A stretch of DNA of 64,000 nt from Hymenobacter metallilatus (GTDB lineage Bacteria; Bacteroidota; Bacteroidia; Cytophagales; Hymenobacteraceae), in contig NZ_RWIS01000005.1 of assembly GCF_003944705.1 (NCBI RefSeq), positions 62,001 to 126,000 of the forward strand, in the 5' to 3' direction. The notes under the pieces are model-generated. The model made no database searches. It was not told the origin of the DNA and worked only from the letters and a program-made list of their open reading frames with translations. Shown here in pieces: positions 17,751 through 25,683 of this stretch (within the stretch, counting starts at the first letter, position 1; every line of letters starts with the position of its first letter). Both the position numbers and the translations under genes were made by a program.

Positions 17751-18269
17751 ATGACGACGCTGGCAGCCGTAGCCGTAACCACGGCTACTTTTCTCGGAAT
17801 GGAATTCGTAGCCTGGTTTATGCACCGCTTTGTGCTGCATGGGCCACTGTGGTTCCTGCACCGCTCCCACCATGTGCGGCACCCGCACCGCTTTGAGCGC
17901 AACGACTTCTTCTTCCTGTTCTACGGCTCCCTATCCATGCTGCTGATTATGGTTGGGTCGGCTGCCAAGGATTACCGCTTCTGGATGGGCGTGGGCATTG
18001 CCAGCTACGGTACGCTGTACTTTTTCGTGCACGACGTGCTGATTCATGGGCGGCTGCGGTTCTGGCGCAAGTCGCGCAACGCCTATTTGCGGGCCCTGAA
18101 TATGGCGCATAAAATGCACCACAAAACCACCGGCCGCGACGGTAGCGAGGAATTCGGGCTGCTGTGGGTGTCGCCGAAATACTATCAGTTGGCCCTGCGC
18201 CGTCCGGCACCCACGCGGGTGCTGCGCGGAGCACAGTCAGCGTATCATCAGCAAGAAAGGAAGGGCTAG
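17751..18269 (+). CDS. crtZ: Beta-carotene hydroxylase (CrtZ-type fatty acid hydroxylase superfamily)
   Basis: A 172-residue membrane di-iron enzyme. All four histidine clusters are present: HRFVLHG, HRSHHVRH, HDVLIH and HKMHH, with membrane helices between them. The family adds 3-hydroxyl groups to beta-ionone rings, giving zeaxanthin-type products. The ATG at 17751 starts directly at the first membrane segment. It is followed after 4 bp by the B12-type MerR regulator, so the two are co-expressed. The C-terminal ~20 residues are poorly conserved. Confidence 0.9.
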   Translation: MTTLAAVAVTTATFLGMEFVAWFMHRFVLHGPLWFLHRSHHVRHPHRFERNDFFFLFYGSLSMLLIMVGSAAKDYRFWMGVGIASYGTLYFFVHDVLIHGRLRFWRKSRNAYLRALNMAHKMHHKTTGRDGSEEFGLLWVSPKYYQLALRRPAPTRVLRGAQSAYHQQERKG

Positions 18270-18273
18270 CACC

Positions 18274-19203
18274 GTGGGACATTTCTCTATCAGCGACCTG
18301 GAGCAGCTTTCGGGCATCAAGGCGCACACTATCCGCATTTGGGAGCAGCGCTACGGCATTTTGCGGCCCGTGCGCACTGCTACCAACATCCGCACCTACT
18401 GCGACGATGACCTGCGCCGCCTGCTAAACGTAGCCACCCTTTGCGGCCGGGGTTACCGCATCTCCCAGATTGCCAAATTATCGGAGGAGGAAATGGCCAA
18501 CGCCGTTATTTCCTGTGATGATGACGCCCACTCGGAACGGTACTGTCATCAGGTAAACGCCCTGTTGGCCGCCATGCTCGAAATGAATGAATGCAACTTC
18601 ACCTGTACGCTAAATCAGGTGGTGGAGCAGCATGGGTTTGAGCAGGCCGTGCTACGGGTAGTTTACCCGTTTTTGCAGCGTATTGGCGTTATGTGGCAGG
18701 CCGGTACCGTGAATCCGGCCCAGGAGCATTTGGTGACGCACCTCATCAAGCAGAAGCTCATGGCTGCCACCGACTCCCTGCCACCGGTGCAGCCCGCTAC
18801 TTCGCGGCGCTGGGTGCTGTTTCTGCCGGAGGGCGAGATGCACGAGCTGGCGCTGCTGTTTATGAACTACGTATTGCGGGCCCGGGGCCATCATGTGCTG
18901 TACTTGGGCCAGAGCCTGCCGCTCAGCGAGCTGCAGAAAGTATGCACCGCGTACCAGCCCTATGCAGCTGTTACCGTACTCACGGCGGTGCCGGAGCGCC
19001 ACGAAGTACAGGATTTTGTTCACCAATTGGGGCAGCTTTGTCCTGATATTCGGCTGTATCTGTACGGCCCTCTGGCACAGCTGGCGTTTGAGCTGCCCCC
19101 CAATGCGGCCCGACTGGGTTTGGTAACAGATTTTATTCTGTTGGCTAACAACCTAGTGGCTGCCGATGCCTGCGTAGCGCAGCCAGAGTTAACAGAAGGA
19201 TAA
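18274..19203 (+). CDS. MerR-family regulator with CarH/LitR-like cobalamin-binding region
   Basis: A 309-residue protein. The N-terminal MerR winged helix (FSISDLEQLSGIKAHTIRIWEQRYGIL...TYCDDDLRRL) is followed by a four-helix bundle and a Rossmann-like domain. The bundle contains Trp141-x9-Glu151-His152, the W-x9-EH motif of AdoCbl photoreceptors. The Rossmann part has Glu188-x-His190 (EMHELA, with Ala where ExHxxG expects Gly). CarH-type proteins repress carotenoid genes in the dark and release DNA when light breaks the Co-C bond. The start is GTG at 18274, 4 bp after crtZ. Light control of the neighbouring crt genes is inferred from motif plus context. Confidence 0.85.
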   Translation: MGHFSISDLEQLSGIKAHTIRIWEQRYGILRPVRTATNIRTYCDDDLRRLLNVATLCGRGYRISQIAKLSEEEMANAVISCDDDAHSERYCHQVNALLAAMLEMNECNFTCTLNQVVEQHGFEQAVLRVVYPFLQRIGVMWQAGTVNPAQEHLVTHLIKQKLMAATDSLPPVQPATSRRWVLFLPEGEMHELALLFMNYVLRARGHHVLYLGQSLPLSELQKVCTAYQPYAAVTVLTAVPERHEVQDFVHQLGQLCPDIRLYLYGPLAQLAFELPPNAARLGLVTDFILLANNLVAADACVAQPELTEG

Positions 19204-19224
19204 TCTATTGGCTTCCAACCAAGT

Positions 19225-19273
19225 ACTACCCCGGCCGTACTGCTTAGCAGTAACGCTGGGGTAGTCTGTTTTT
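19225..19273 (+). terminator. Rho-independent terminator after the MerR gene
   Basis: ACTACCCC / GGGGTAGT arms with an inner CTGCTTAGCAG hairpin, ending in CTGTTTTT. Confidence 0.75.
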
Positions 19274-19416
19274 GGGGTAGTGTATGAAAGAGATAAATGC
19301 TTGTTAGTGGGCTGAAATACAGTGATATAGGGTGAATATTAGATGGGCGGCGTACGAAATACGGGCATTAAGGAAAATAAATTGATGTAGGTACGCACTA
19401 CTTTCAAAACGCCACG

Positions 19417-19424
19417 TATATTTG
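19417..19424 (+). promoter_or_regulatory. Likely -7 box of the ECF sigma gene
   Basis: TATATTTG matches TAnnTTTG, 32 nt before the ATG at 19456. The -33 region is not clear, which would fit a promoter needing an activator or another sigma factor. Confidence 0.4.
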
Positions 19425-19455
19425 TTTAACTTTTTGCCACGAAAAGCTAAACAGT

Positions 19456-19971
19456 ATGACCTCTTTGGAATTCACCGACCAAGTACAGAAGATTTCTTAC
19501 TCCCTAAAGCCCGTGGCGATGAACCTGACGCGCGACGCAGACGATGCCAAGGACCTGGTGCAGGAAACCTTGCTCAAAGCCATGCTGAACAAAGACAAGT
19601 TCAAGGCGGGCACCAACCTGAAGGCGTGGTTGTACACCATCATGCGCAACACCTTCATCAACAACTACAACAAAATCACCAAGCGCAATAGCAATATTGA
19701 CAGCACGGAGTACTTCCAGTACTTCAACACCAACGAAAATTACATTACGCACAACGGTGCAACGTCTGACTTCGTAGTAACGGATATCAACGAAGCCATT
19801 GCCGGCCTTTCGGCCGAGTACCGGACTCCGTTTATGATGTACTACATCGGTTACAAGTACTTGGAAATTGCGGAGAAGCTGCAAATTCCGATTGGAACCG
19901 TGAAAAACCGTATCCACATCGCCCGCAAAGAGCTGAAGCAGGCGCTGAAGACATACGCCCCCGGCGTGTAG
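19456..19971 (+). CDS. ECF-type RNA polymerase sigma factor
   Basis: A 171-residue protein with sigma region 2 (AMNLTRDADDAKDLVQETLLKAMLNKDKFKAGTNLKAWLYTIMRNTFINNYN) and region 4 (LSAEYRTPFMMYYIGYKYLEIAEKLQIPIGTVKNRIHIARKEL). There is no C-terminal extension and no adjacent anti-sigma gene. Sigma factors of this type sit next to carotenoid genes in several Bacteroidota. It lies between the CarH-like regulator and crtI, so a role in crt expression is likely but inferred. Confidence 0.9.
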   Translation: MTSLEFTDQVQKISYSLKPVAMNLTRDADDAKDLVQETLLKAMLNKDKFKAGTNLKAWLYTIMRNTFINNYNKITKRNSNIDSTEYFQYFNTNENYITHNGATSDFVVTDINEAIAGLSAEYRTPFMMYYIGYKYLEIAEKLQIPIGTVKNRIHIARKELKQALKTYAPGV

Positions 19972-19987
19972 GGAATAGGGAGAGAGT

Positions 19988-20065
19988 ACAGACCCGCCCC
20001 GGGCGTATCGCGGGCCGCAGATTACGTTTACCATCCCAGGTGACGTGATTTGCGGCCCGTCTGTT
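19988..20065 (+). terminator. Long hairpin terminator after the sigma gene
   Basis: GGGCCGCAGATTACGT (20022-20037) pairs with ACGTGATTTGCGGCCC (20043-20058), and flanking ACAGAC/GTCTGT extends it. The T-rich tail is short (CTGTTTG). Confidence 0.6.
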
Positions 20066-20160
20066 TGTGCCGGCGGGCAAGAAAGTAGCGTCTGTATGCA
20101 AAACAATTCCGTATGCCCGCCGGATTGTAGCTTGCACCCTTTCCACCCAATCTCTACTGT

Positions 20161-21657
20161 TTGGCTTCTCCTGCTTCCTCCCAACACGTTTTGGTCATTG
20201 GCGCCGGCTTTGCGGGCCTGTCGGCGGCTACTTCCCTGGCCCAGCGCGGCTACCGCGTCACGATTCTGGAAAAAAACGAAGGTCCTGGCGGCCGGGCGCG
20301 GGTGTTCCGGGCGCAGGGCTTTACCTTCGATATGGGCCCGAGCTGGTACTGGATGCCCGATATTTTCGAGCAGTATTTCGCCCGCTTCGGCAAAAAGGTG
20401 TCGGACTACTACGAGCTGGTGCGGCTGGACCCCTCGTATCAGGTAATTTTCAAAGGACCCGAGGCCGTGGATATCCCGGCCGCCATGAGTGAGCTGCGCC
20501 AGCTGTTCGAGCGGTACGAGCCCGGCAGTGGGGCCCGGCTTGATGAGTTTCTGCGGCAGGCGGCCTACAAGTATGAGGTGGGCATCGGCAAGTTTGTGCA
20601 CATGCCCGGCCGCTCTTTGCTGGAGTTCCTGGACCCGCGCCTGGCCCTGGACGCCGTGCGGCTGGATTTGCTCCAGAGTATGCACAAGCACGTGCGTAAG
20701 TTTTTCCGGGACCCGCGCCTGCTGGAGCTGGTAGAATTCCCGATTCTGTTTCTGGGAGCCACTTCCGAAAACACCCCGGCCCTGTACTCACTCATGAACT
20801 ACGCCGACCTGGCCTTGGGCACTTGGTACCCGCTGGGCGGAATGCACCGCATCGTGGAAGGCATGGTGGCCCTGGCCGAGGAGCGGGGCGTGCGGCTGGA
20901 GTACAACCAGGAGGTGCAGCAGATTGTGGTGGAAAACGGGCGGGCTACCGGTGTGCAGACCGCCCAGGGCTTCCGGCCCGCCGACGTGGTAATAGCCGGG
21001 GCCGACTACCACCACGCCGAGCAGCACCTGCTGGCCCCCGAGTGGCGCACCTACGACGAGGCGTATTGGGACTCGCGCACTATGGCCCCGTCGTCGCTGC
21101 TGTTTTACCTGGGCGTGAGCAAGCGCCTGCCCAACCTGCGCCACCACAATCTGTTCTTCGACGAGGATTTCAGCCTGCACGCCCAGGAAATCTACGAGGA
21201 CCCCAAGTGGCCCAGCCGTCCGCTGTTCTACGTATCGGCCCCCAGCCAGACGGACCCCAGCGTGGCCCCGGAAGGCTGCGAGAACATTTTCCTGCTGATT
21301 CCGGTGGCTCCCAACCTGCCCGACCCCGAAGAAACCCGGGAGTATTACTACAACCTGCTGCTGGACCGGCTGGAAAAGCACTGCGGCACCAGTATCCGCG
21401 ACGCGGTGGTGTACAAGCGCAGCTACGCCCACCAGGACTTCATGCAGGACTACCACAGCTACAAGGGCAACGCCTACGGCCTGGCCAACACCCTGCGCCA
21501 AACGGCCATCCTGAAACCTTCCCTCAAAAGCAAAAAGGTGCGAAATCTGTATTTTACCGGCCAGCTTACCGTGCCCGGCCCCGGCGTGCCCCCCTCGCTC
21601 ATCTCGGGCCAGGTGGTGGCCAAGGAAGTGGAGAAGGAGTTTTCAATTAAAAATTGA
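20161..21657 (+). CDS. crtI: Phytoene desaturase
   Basis: A 498-residue FAD enzyme of the CrtI family, desaturating phytoene toward lycopene. The N-terminal FAD loop is VLVIGAGFAGLSAATSLAQRGYRVTILEKN, followed by GGRARVFRAQGFTFDMGPSWYWMP. The C-terminal YFTGQLTVPGPGVPPSLISGQVVAKEV is the carotenoid-dehydrogenase signature. The start is TTG at 20161, directly before the FAD strand; no ATG is available. The last codons (SIKN-stop) are formed by the left arm of an AT-rich inverted repeat. It forms an operon with crtB. Confidence 0.93.
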   Translation: MASPASSQHVLVIGAGFAGLSAATSLAQRGYRVTILEKNEGPGGRARVFRAQGFTFDMGPSWYWMPDIFEQYFARFGKKVSDYYELVRLDPSYQVIFKGPEAVDIPAAMSELRQLFERYEPGSGARLDEFLRQAAYKYEVGIGKFVHMPGRSLLEFLDPRLALDAVRLDLLQSMHKHVRKFFRDPRLLELVEFPILFLGATSENTPALYSLMNYADLALGTWYPLGGMHRIVEGMVALAEERGVRLEYNQEVQQIVVENGRATGVQTAQGFRPADVVIAGADYHHAEQHLLAPEWRTYDEAYWDSRTMAPSSLLFYLGVSKRLPNLRHHNLFFDEDFSLHAQEIYEDPKWPSRPLFYVSAPSQTDPSVAPEGCENIFLLIPVAPNLPDPEETREYYYNLLLDRLEKHCGTSIRDAVVYKRSYAHQDFMQDYHSYKGNAYGLANTLRQTAILKPSLKSKKVRNLYFTGQLTVPGPGVPPSLISGQVVAKEVEKEFSIKN

Positions 21658-21780
21658 GAATTAGAAATTAAAAATGATGGACGTTGAGAAGCAATAAGTA
21701 GGAGTTGTCTGGGATAGATAGAGTACCACGAGTAGCAGTCCGGCCAATTCTTAATTTTTAATTCTCAATTTTTAATTGAC
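21642..21780. repeat. AT-rich inverted repeat between crtI and crtB
   Basis: The left arm (21642-21677) TCAATTAAAAATTGAGAATT... is near-perfectly inverse to the right arm (21744-21780) ...AATTCTCAATTTTTAATTGA. The ~66-bp centre is unique. The left arm overlaps the crtI stop and the right arm ends 5 nt before the crtB GTG. Confidence 0.85.
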
Positions 21781-21785
21781 ACAAA

Positions 21786-22628
21786 GTGGACCACGTTCAG
21801 CTTTTTACCGACACCAGCCGGGCCTGCGCCAAGCTGATAACCAAGCGCTACAGCACGTCCTTCACGCTGGGAATCCGCACGCTGGACCGGCGGTTTCACC
21901 TGCCGGTGTACTCGGTGTATGGCTTTGTGCGCTGGGCCGATGAAATTGTGGACACCTTCCACGCCCACGACAAGGCTGCCCTGTTCGCCGATTTCAAGCG
22001 CCAGACCTACGAGGCCCTGGAAATCGGGCTGAGTCTGAACCCGGTGCTACATGCGTTCCAGGACGTGGTGCGCCGCTACGGCATTGACCGGGAGTTTATC
22101 GATGCCTTTCTGCTGAGCATGGAAATGGACCTCGACGACCGGAACTACAACCAGTCCCTGTACGAGCAGTACATCTACGGCTCGGCGGAAGTGGTGGGGC
22201 TGATGTGCCTGCGCATCTTCTGTGAGGGGGATACCGCCCTGTTCGACCACCTGCGGGAGCCAGCCCGGCGGCTGGGTTCGGCTTTTCAGAAAGTGAACTT
22301 CCTGCGCGACGTGCGCTCCGACTACGAGGAGCGGGGCCGCGTGTACTTCCCCGGGGTGCAGTACGAGCGGTTCACGGATGAGGTGAAGCGCGACATTGAG
22401 GCCGACATCCGGGCCGATTTTGAGGCCGGCTACGCGGGTATCGTGCAACTGCCCCGGGCGGCCCGCCTGGGCGTGTATCTGGCCTACGTGTACTACCTCA
22501 AGCTCTTCCACAAAATCCGCCAGCTGCCGGCCACTACCATCCTGGGCGAGCGGGTGCGCGTGCCCAACAATACCAAGCTGCTGCTGCTGCTGGGCTCCTA
22601 CTTCCGTTACCGGCTGGCCCGGGTATAG
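21786..22628 (+). CDS. crtB: Phytoene synthase
   Basis: A 280-residue squalene/phytoene synthase condensing two geranylgeranyl diphosphates. The two Asp-rich motifs are DEIVDTF (about residue 52) and the NFLRDVRSDYEERGRVYFP segment, with YSTSFTLGIRTL at the N-terminus and GSAEVVGLMCLRIF in the middle. The start is GTG at 21786. Length is normal for bacterial CrtB. It lies downstream of crtI across the AT-rich hairpin. Confidence 0.93.
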   Translation: MDHVQLFTDTSRACAKLITKRYSTSFTLGIRTLDRRFHLPVYSVYGFVRWADEIVDTFHAHDKAALFADFKRQTYEALEIGLSLNPVLHAFQDVVRRYGIDREFIDAFLLSMEMDLDDRNYNQSLYEQYIYGSAEVVGLMCLRIFCEGDTALFDHLREPARRLGSAFQKVNFLRDVRSDYEERGRVYFPGVQYERFTDEVKRDIEADIRADFEAGYAGIVQLPRAARLGVYLAYVYYLKLFHKIRQLPATTILGERVRVPNNTKLLLLLGSYFRYRLARV

Positions 22629-22637
22629 GGCGGTTTT

Positions 22638-22837
22638 TGGTTGGTTGTTTTTCGTTGTTAGTTGTTTGTGTAGGCGCTGGGGCTAGGGAGTGGTAGGTAA
22701 GTGTTTGGCGCGGTTGTGGCTTGAAGTGGCCGATACCTGCTAGTTTCGCCGGGGCGGTAGCGCAGGAGCTTAGCGCCCTTCCTCCCCCCAAACTGCTCCC
22801 GAGCAACTAAAAACGAACAGCCAACAACGAAAAACAC
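22638..22837. repeat. Inverted repeat with GTTTTTCGTTGTTAGTTGTT arms
   Basis: The left arm (22638-22670) and right arm (22801-22837, GAGCAAC...CAACAACGAAAAACAC) are inverse over ~24 bp with a few mismatches. The 130-bp centre is unique, with no gene. The right arm ends 6 nt before the next start codon. Confidence 0.7.
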
Positions 22838-22843
22838 CCCCGC

Positions 22844-23371
22844 GTGAAGCTGAATCGATTCCTATTCCTATTTCTTTCCCTGACGTTTTCCACCCTCGTG
22901 TCAACCGAAGCCAACCCTTACGCGCTACCTCATCTGCGCCGCCAGTATCAACAGGCCGCTGCCAGCAAAGAGGCCGGTGAGAAATTTCATAAGCTCATGG
23001 CTGCCTACGACAAGCAGGATGCCGTGGTGCTGGCCTATAAAGCTGCCGCTGAAGCCATTCGGGCCCGCGACGCTTCCATGTTCAATAAGCTCACCTACGT
23101 GCAGCAGGCCAGCAAGCTATTCGACCAGGCCGTGAAGCTGGACGACGACAACGCCGAAATTCGGTTTCTGCGCCTGAGTGTGGAAAGCAACCTGCCCAGC
23201 TTTCTGGGCCTGAGCGCGCACGTGGACGATGACCGGCAATTTCTGGTGAGTACCCTGCTCAAACACCCCAAATCCGGCCTCGATGCAGAGTCGTTCGGGC
23301 TGGTGCGCGACTTTCTGGTGCAGCGCGGCCATGTATCGGAAGCCGAGGCGCAGAAGCTGGCACAGCTCTAG
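22844..23371 (+). CDS. Secreted alpha-helical hypothetical protein
   Basis: A 175-residue protein with a signal peptide (MKLNRFLFLFLSLTFSTLVSTEA). The mature part is mainly helical, with TPR-like spacing (AAYDKQDAVVLAYKAAAEAI, QQASKLFDQAVKLDDDNAEIRFLRLSVESNLPSFLG). GTG at 22844 is the only start before the signal sequence. Similar helical periplasmic proteins occur in Bacteroidota without known function. It is downstream of crtB; there is no evidence of a carotenoid role. Confidence 0.7.
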   Translation: MKLNRFLFLFLSLTFSTLVSTEANPYALPHLRRQYQQAAASKEAGEKFHKLMAAYDKQDAVVLAYKAAAEAIRARDASMFNKLTYVQQASKLFDQAVKLDDDNAEIRFLRLSVESNLPSFLGLSAHVDDDRQFLVSTLLKHPKSGLDAESFGLVRDFLVQRGHVSEAEAQKLAQL

Positions 23372-23394
23372 CCGAGCCGGCCGATGAAAACTAC

Positions 23395-23430
23395 AGGGCC
23401 CTGCATTCCACCTGCGGAATTGCAGGGCCT
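23395..23430 (+). terminator. Terminator-like hairpin
   Basis: AGGGCCCTGCATTCC / GGAATTGCAGGGCCT with a short loop. The following T-run is weak (TCGTATAT). Confidence 0.5.
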
Positions 23431-23520
23431 TCGTATATACCCCAGTGGCTTTTGTGCGTTCTAGCAGTGTTTCGGCCGGGTATATGCGCCCGGGCCGGCT
23501 GCTTGCCTATTCCGTTGTCT

Positions 23521-24717
23521 ATGAAAAAACTGTTGCTTCTGACCGTTGCCGTCATTGTTACCAGCACTGCTTATGCCCAGCAAACTGTGCTGAAAGGCCG
23601 GGTGGTGGACGAGCAGAACCGGCCGGTGCCCTTCGCCAACGTGGGCCCGCCGGGTGCCGAGCCGGGCACTGCTACCAACGAGGCCGGGGAGTTCAGTCTG
23701 CGCGTGAGCAAGCTGCCCCAGAAACTGGCCATTGTGAGCCTGGGCTACACCACCGCCGTGCTGGATGTCACCTCGGCCGCGCCGGTAACTGTAACGCTGA
23801 AAGCCAGCACTGTGGCCTTGCCCGAGGTGAAGGTGCGCAACCCTAACCAGCTGGCCGCCGCCCTGGTGCAGCGGGCCTATGCCAAGCTGGCCCGCCACCA
23901 GAAAGAAGAAGAGTTTGGGAAAGCCTTTTACCGGCAGAAGCAGGAGCACAACGGCCGCTACACCGAATTTCTGGATGCGTTTTATGATGTGCGCTTTAAC
24001 GGACAGGGCATCAATGGCTGGCAAATGGAGCAGGCCCGCTACGGCTCCGTTGCGGAGGACACCGGCGTGGAAATGAGCAGCTTTTCGTCGGCCCTACGGC
24101 TGATTCCAGTATTTGACTCCCGGCCCAGCCGCCGCACGCTGTCGGTACCGCTGAGCCCAGGCAGTGAGCAGCTGTTTACGTTCCGGCTGCGGGAGGTGCT
24201 GGAAAATCAGGGCCAGGAAACGGCCGTTATCGAGTTCCGCAAGCGGCCCGGCCTCGACCGGTTTGTGCCGGAAGGTACCCTATACATCGACTTCAACACG
24301 GCCGCCCTACGCCGCCTGGAAGCCCGCATTCCGATTGAGAACCTCATGTCCCTGCAGCTGCGGCAAGGTACCACCGTGGCCAGCCAGACGATGCAGATGA
24401 CCACCGAATTTGCTCCGCACCGCGACTCCCTGAGCCGGGTGCAGGCCATCCGGGCTGAGCAGCAGATTGTGCTGCGCTACCAGGGCCGGCCCGATACCAC
24501 CACCATTCACGGCAACCTGTTTTTTTACCGTTACACCGCCCGCCCGGCCGGCAAAGGCTACAAAACCACTGGTGCCAGCTACGACGACCTGAAGCAGGCC
24601 CGGAAAAAGCCCTACGACGCCGCATTCTGGCGTGCGCAGGAAATTCTGCGCGCCTCGCCGGTTGAGGAAAAGGTTATCCGGGACCTGGAACAACGCAAAG
24701 CCTTTGGGGCGTTCTGA
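23521..24717 (+). CDS. Secreted protein with carboxypeptidase-like regulatory domain
   Basis: A 398-residue protein with a signal peptide (MKKLLLLTVAVIVTSTAYAQ). Residues ~22-100 form a CarboxypepD_reg-like beta sandwich (LKGRVVDEQNRPVPFANV, TNEAGEFSLRV, LGYTTAVLDV). The remainder is a mostly beta region (EGTLYIDFNTAALRRLEARI) seen in Bacteroidota cell-envelope proteins of unknown function. It lacks a TonB plug or barrel, so it is not a TonB receptor. It lies 101 bp upstream of ispH. Confidence 0.75.
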   Translation: MKKLLLLTVAVIVTSTAYAQQTVLKGRVVDEQNRPVPFANVGPPGAEPGTATNEAGEFSLRVSKLPQKLAIVSLGYTTAVLDVTSAAPVTVTLKASTVALPEVKVRNPNQLAAALVQRAYAKLARHQKEEEFGKAFYRQKQEHNGRYTEFLDAFYDVRFNGQGINGWQMEQARYGSVAEDTGVEMSSFSSALRLIPVFDSRPSRRTLSVPLSPGSEQLFTFRLREVLENQGQETAVIEFRKRPGLDRFVPEGTLYIDFNTAALRRLEARIPIENLMSLQLRQGTTVASQTMQMTTEFAPHRDSLSRVQAIRAEQQIVLRYQGRPDTTTIHGNLFFYRYTARPAGKGYKTTGASYDDLKQARKKPYDAAFWRAQEILRASPVEEKVIRDLEQRKAFGAF

Positions 24718-24818
24718 GGACGGAAGATGAAAACTACTGTGGGGTTTCGCGGTTTGTGTTCTATCTTCCTCCCCCTGAGCGTAACCTTCTGCGAACCTCC
24801 GCAGTTAGTCCGTTAGCT

Positions 24819-25667
24819 ATGCCGCACCACCTGAGCGTCCGTATCGACACGAATTCCGGCTTTTGCTTCGGCGTAATCTATGCTATTCAGATGGCCGAAG
24901 ACCTGCTGGACGAGCAGGGCTACCTGTACTGCCTCGGCGATATTGTGCACAACGATGAAGAGGTAGAGCGCCTGGAGCGCCGGGGCCTGCGCATTATCGA
25001 CTACGAGCAGCTGCACCAGCTGCGCGGGGAGGCCGTGCTGATCCGGGCTCACGGGGAGCCGCCCAGCACCTACCAAACGGCCTTGCAGAACAATCTTACG
25101 CTGATTGATGCCTCCTGCCCGGTAGTGCTTAAGCTGCAGAACCGCATCAAAAGCAGCTTCGACCGGAAGGAAAAAATCTTCATTTATGGCAAGCACGGCC
25201 ACGCTGAGGTGCGTGGGCTGCTGGGACAGACCAGCGGCCAGGCCATTGTGTTTGAAAACCTGGAGGAACTGCTCCGCCATGAGTTGCCCCAGCAGCTTAC
25301 GCTCTATAGCCAAACCACCAAAAGCACCGATTCCTTTTACAGCATCAAGCAGAAGCTGGAGGCGCGGGGCTACCAGGTGAACACCAACGACACTATTTGC
25401 CGGCAAGTGAGTAACCGGGACAAGGACTTGCGCCGGTTTGCCGCGCAGTTCGATCAGGTAGTATTTGTGTCGGGTACCAAAAGCTCCAATGGCAAGGTGC
25501 TGTACCAGGTGTGCAAGGATACCAATCCCGCCACCCACTTTATTTCCAAGGCCGAAGAGCTATGCCCTACCTGGTTCCAGCCGGGCCAGTCGGTGGGTAT
25601 TTGCGGAGCTACCAGCACGCCCATGTGGCAGATGGAACAGGTGCGCGATACGCTGCTGGCTTTTTAA
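24819..25667 (+). CDS. ispH: 4-hydroxy-3-methylbut-2-enyl diphosphate reductase
   Basis: A 282-residue enzyme of the last step of the MEP pathway, making IPP and DMAPP. The three Fe-S ligand Cys are visible in SGFCFGV, DASCPVV and GICGATSTPMWQME. Catalytic signatures RAHGEPPSTY, YGKHGHAEVRGLLG and SQTTKSTDSF are also present. The ATG at 24819 matches the family start. The 16-bp gap to crtW suggests one transcript, linking isoprenoid supply to carotenoid ketolation. Confidence 0.93.
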   Translation: MPHHLSVRIDTNSGFCFGVIYAIQMAEDLLDEQGYLYCLGDIVHNDEEVERLERRGLRIIDYEQLHQLRGEAVLIRAHGEPPSTYQTALQNNLTLIDASCPVVLKLQNRIKSSFDRKEKIFIYGKHGHAEVRGLLGQTSGQAIVFENLEELLRHELPQQLTLYSQTTKSTDSFYSIKQKLEARGYQVNTNDTICRQVSNRDKDLRRFAAQFDQVVFVSGTKSSNGKVLYQVCKDTNPATHFISKAEELCPTWFQPGQSVGICGATSTPMWQMEQVRDTLLAF

Positions 25668-25683
25668 CGGAATCAGGAAACAG

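Noticed and set aside
19504..20691. Minus-strand open frame of ~395 codons
   Set aside because: It crosses the ECF sigma gene, a terminator and crtI in antisense; no family motif.
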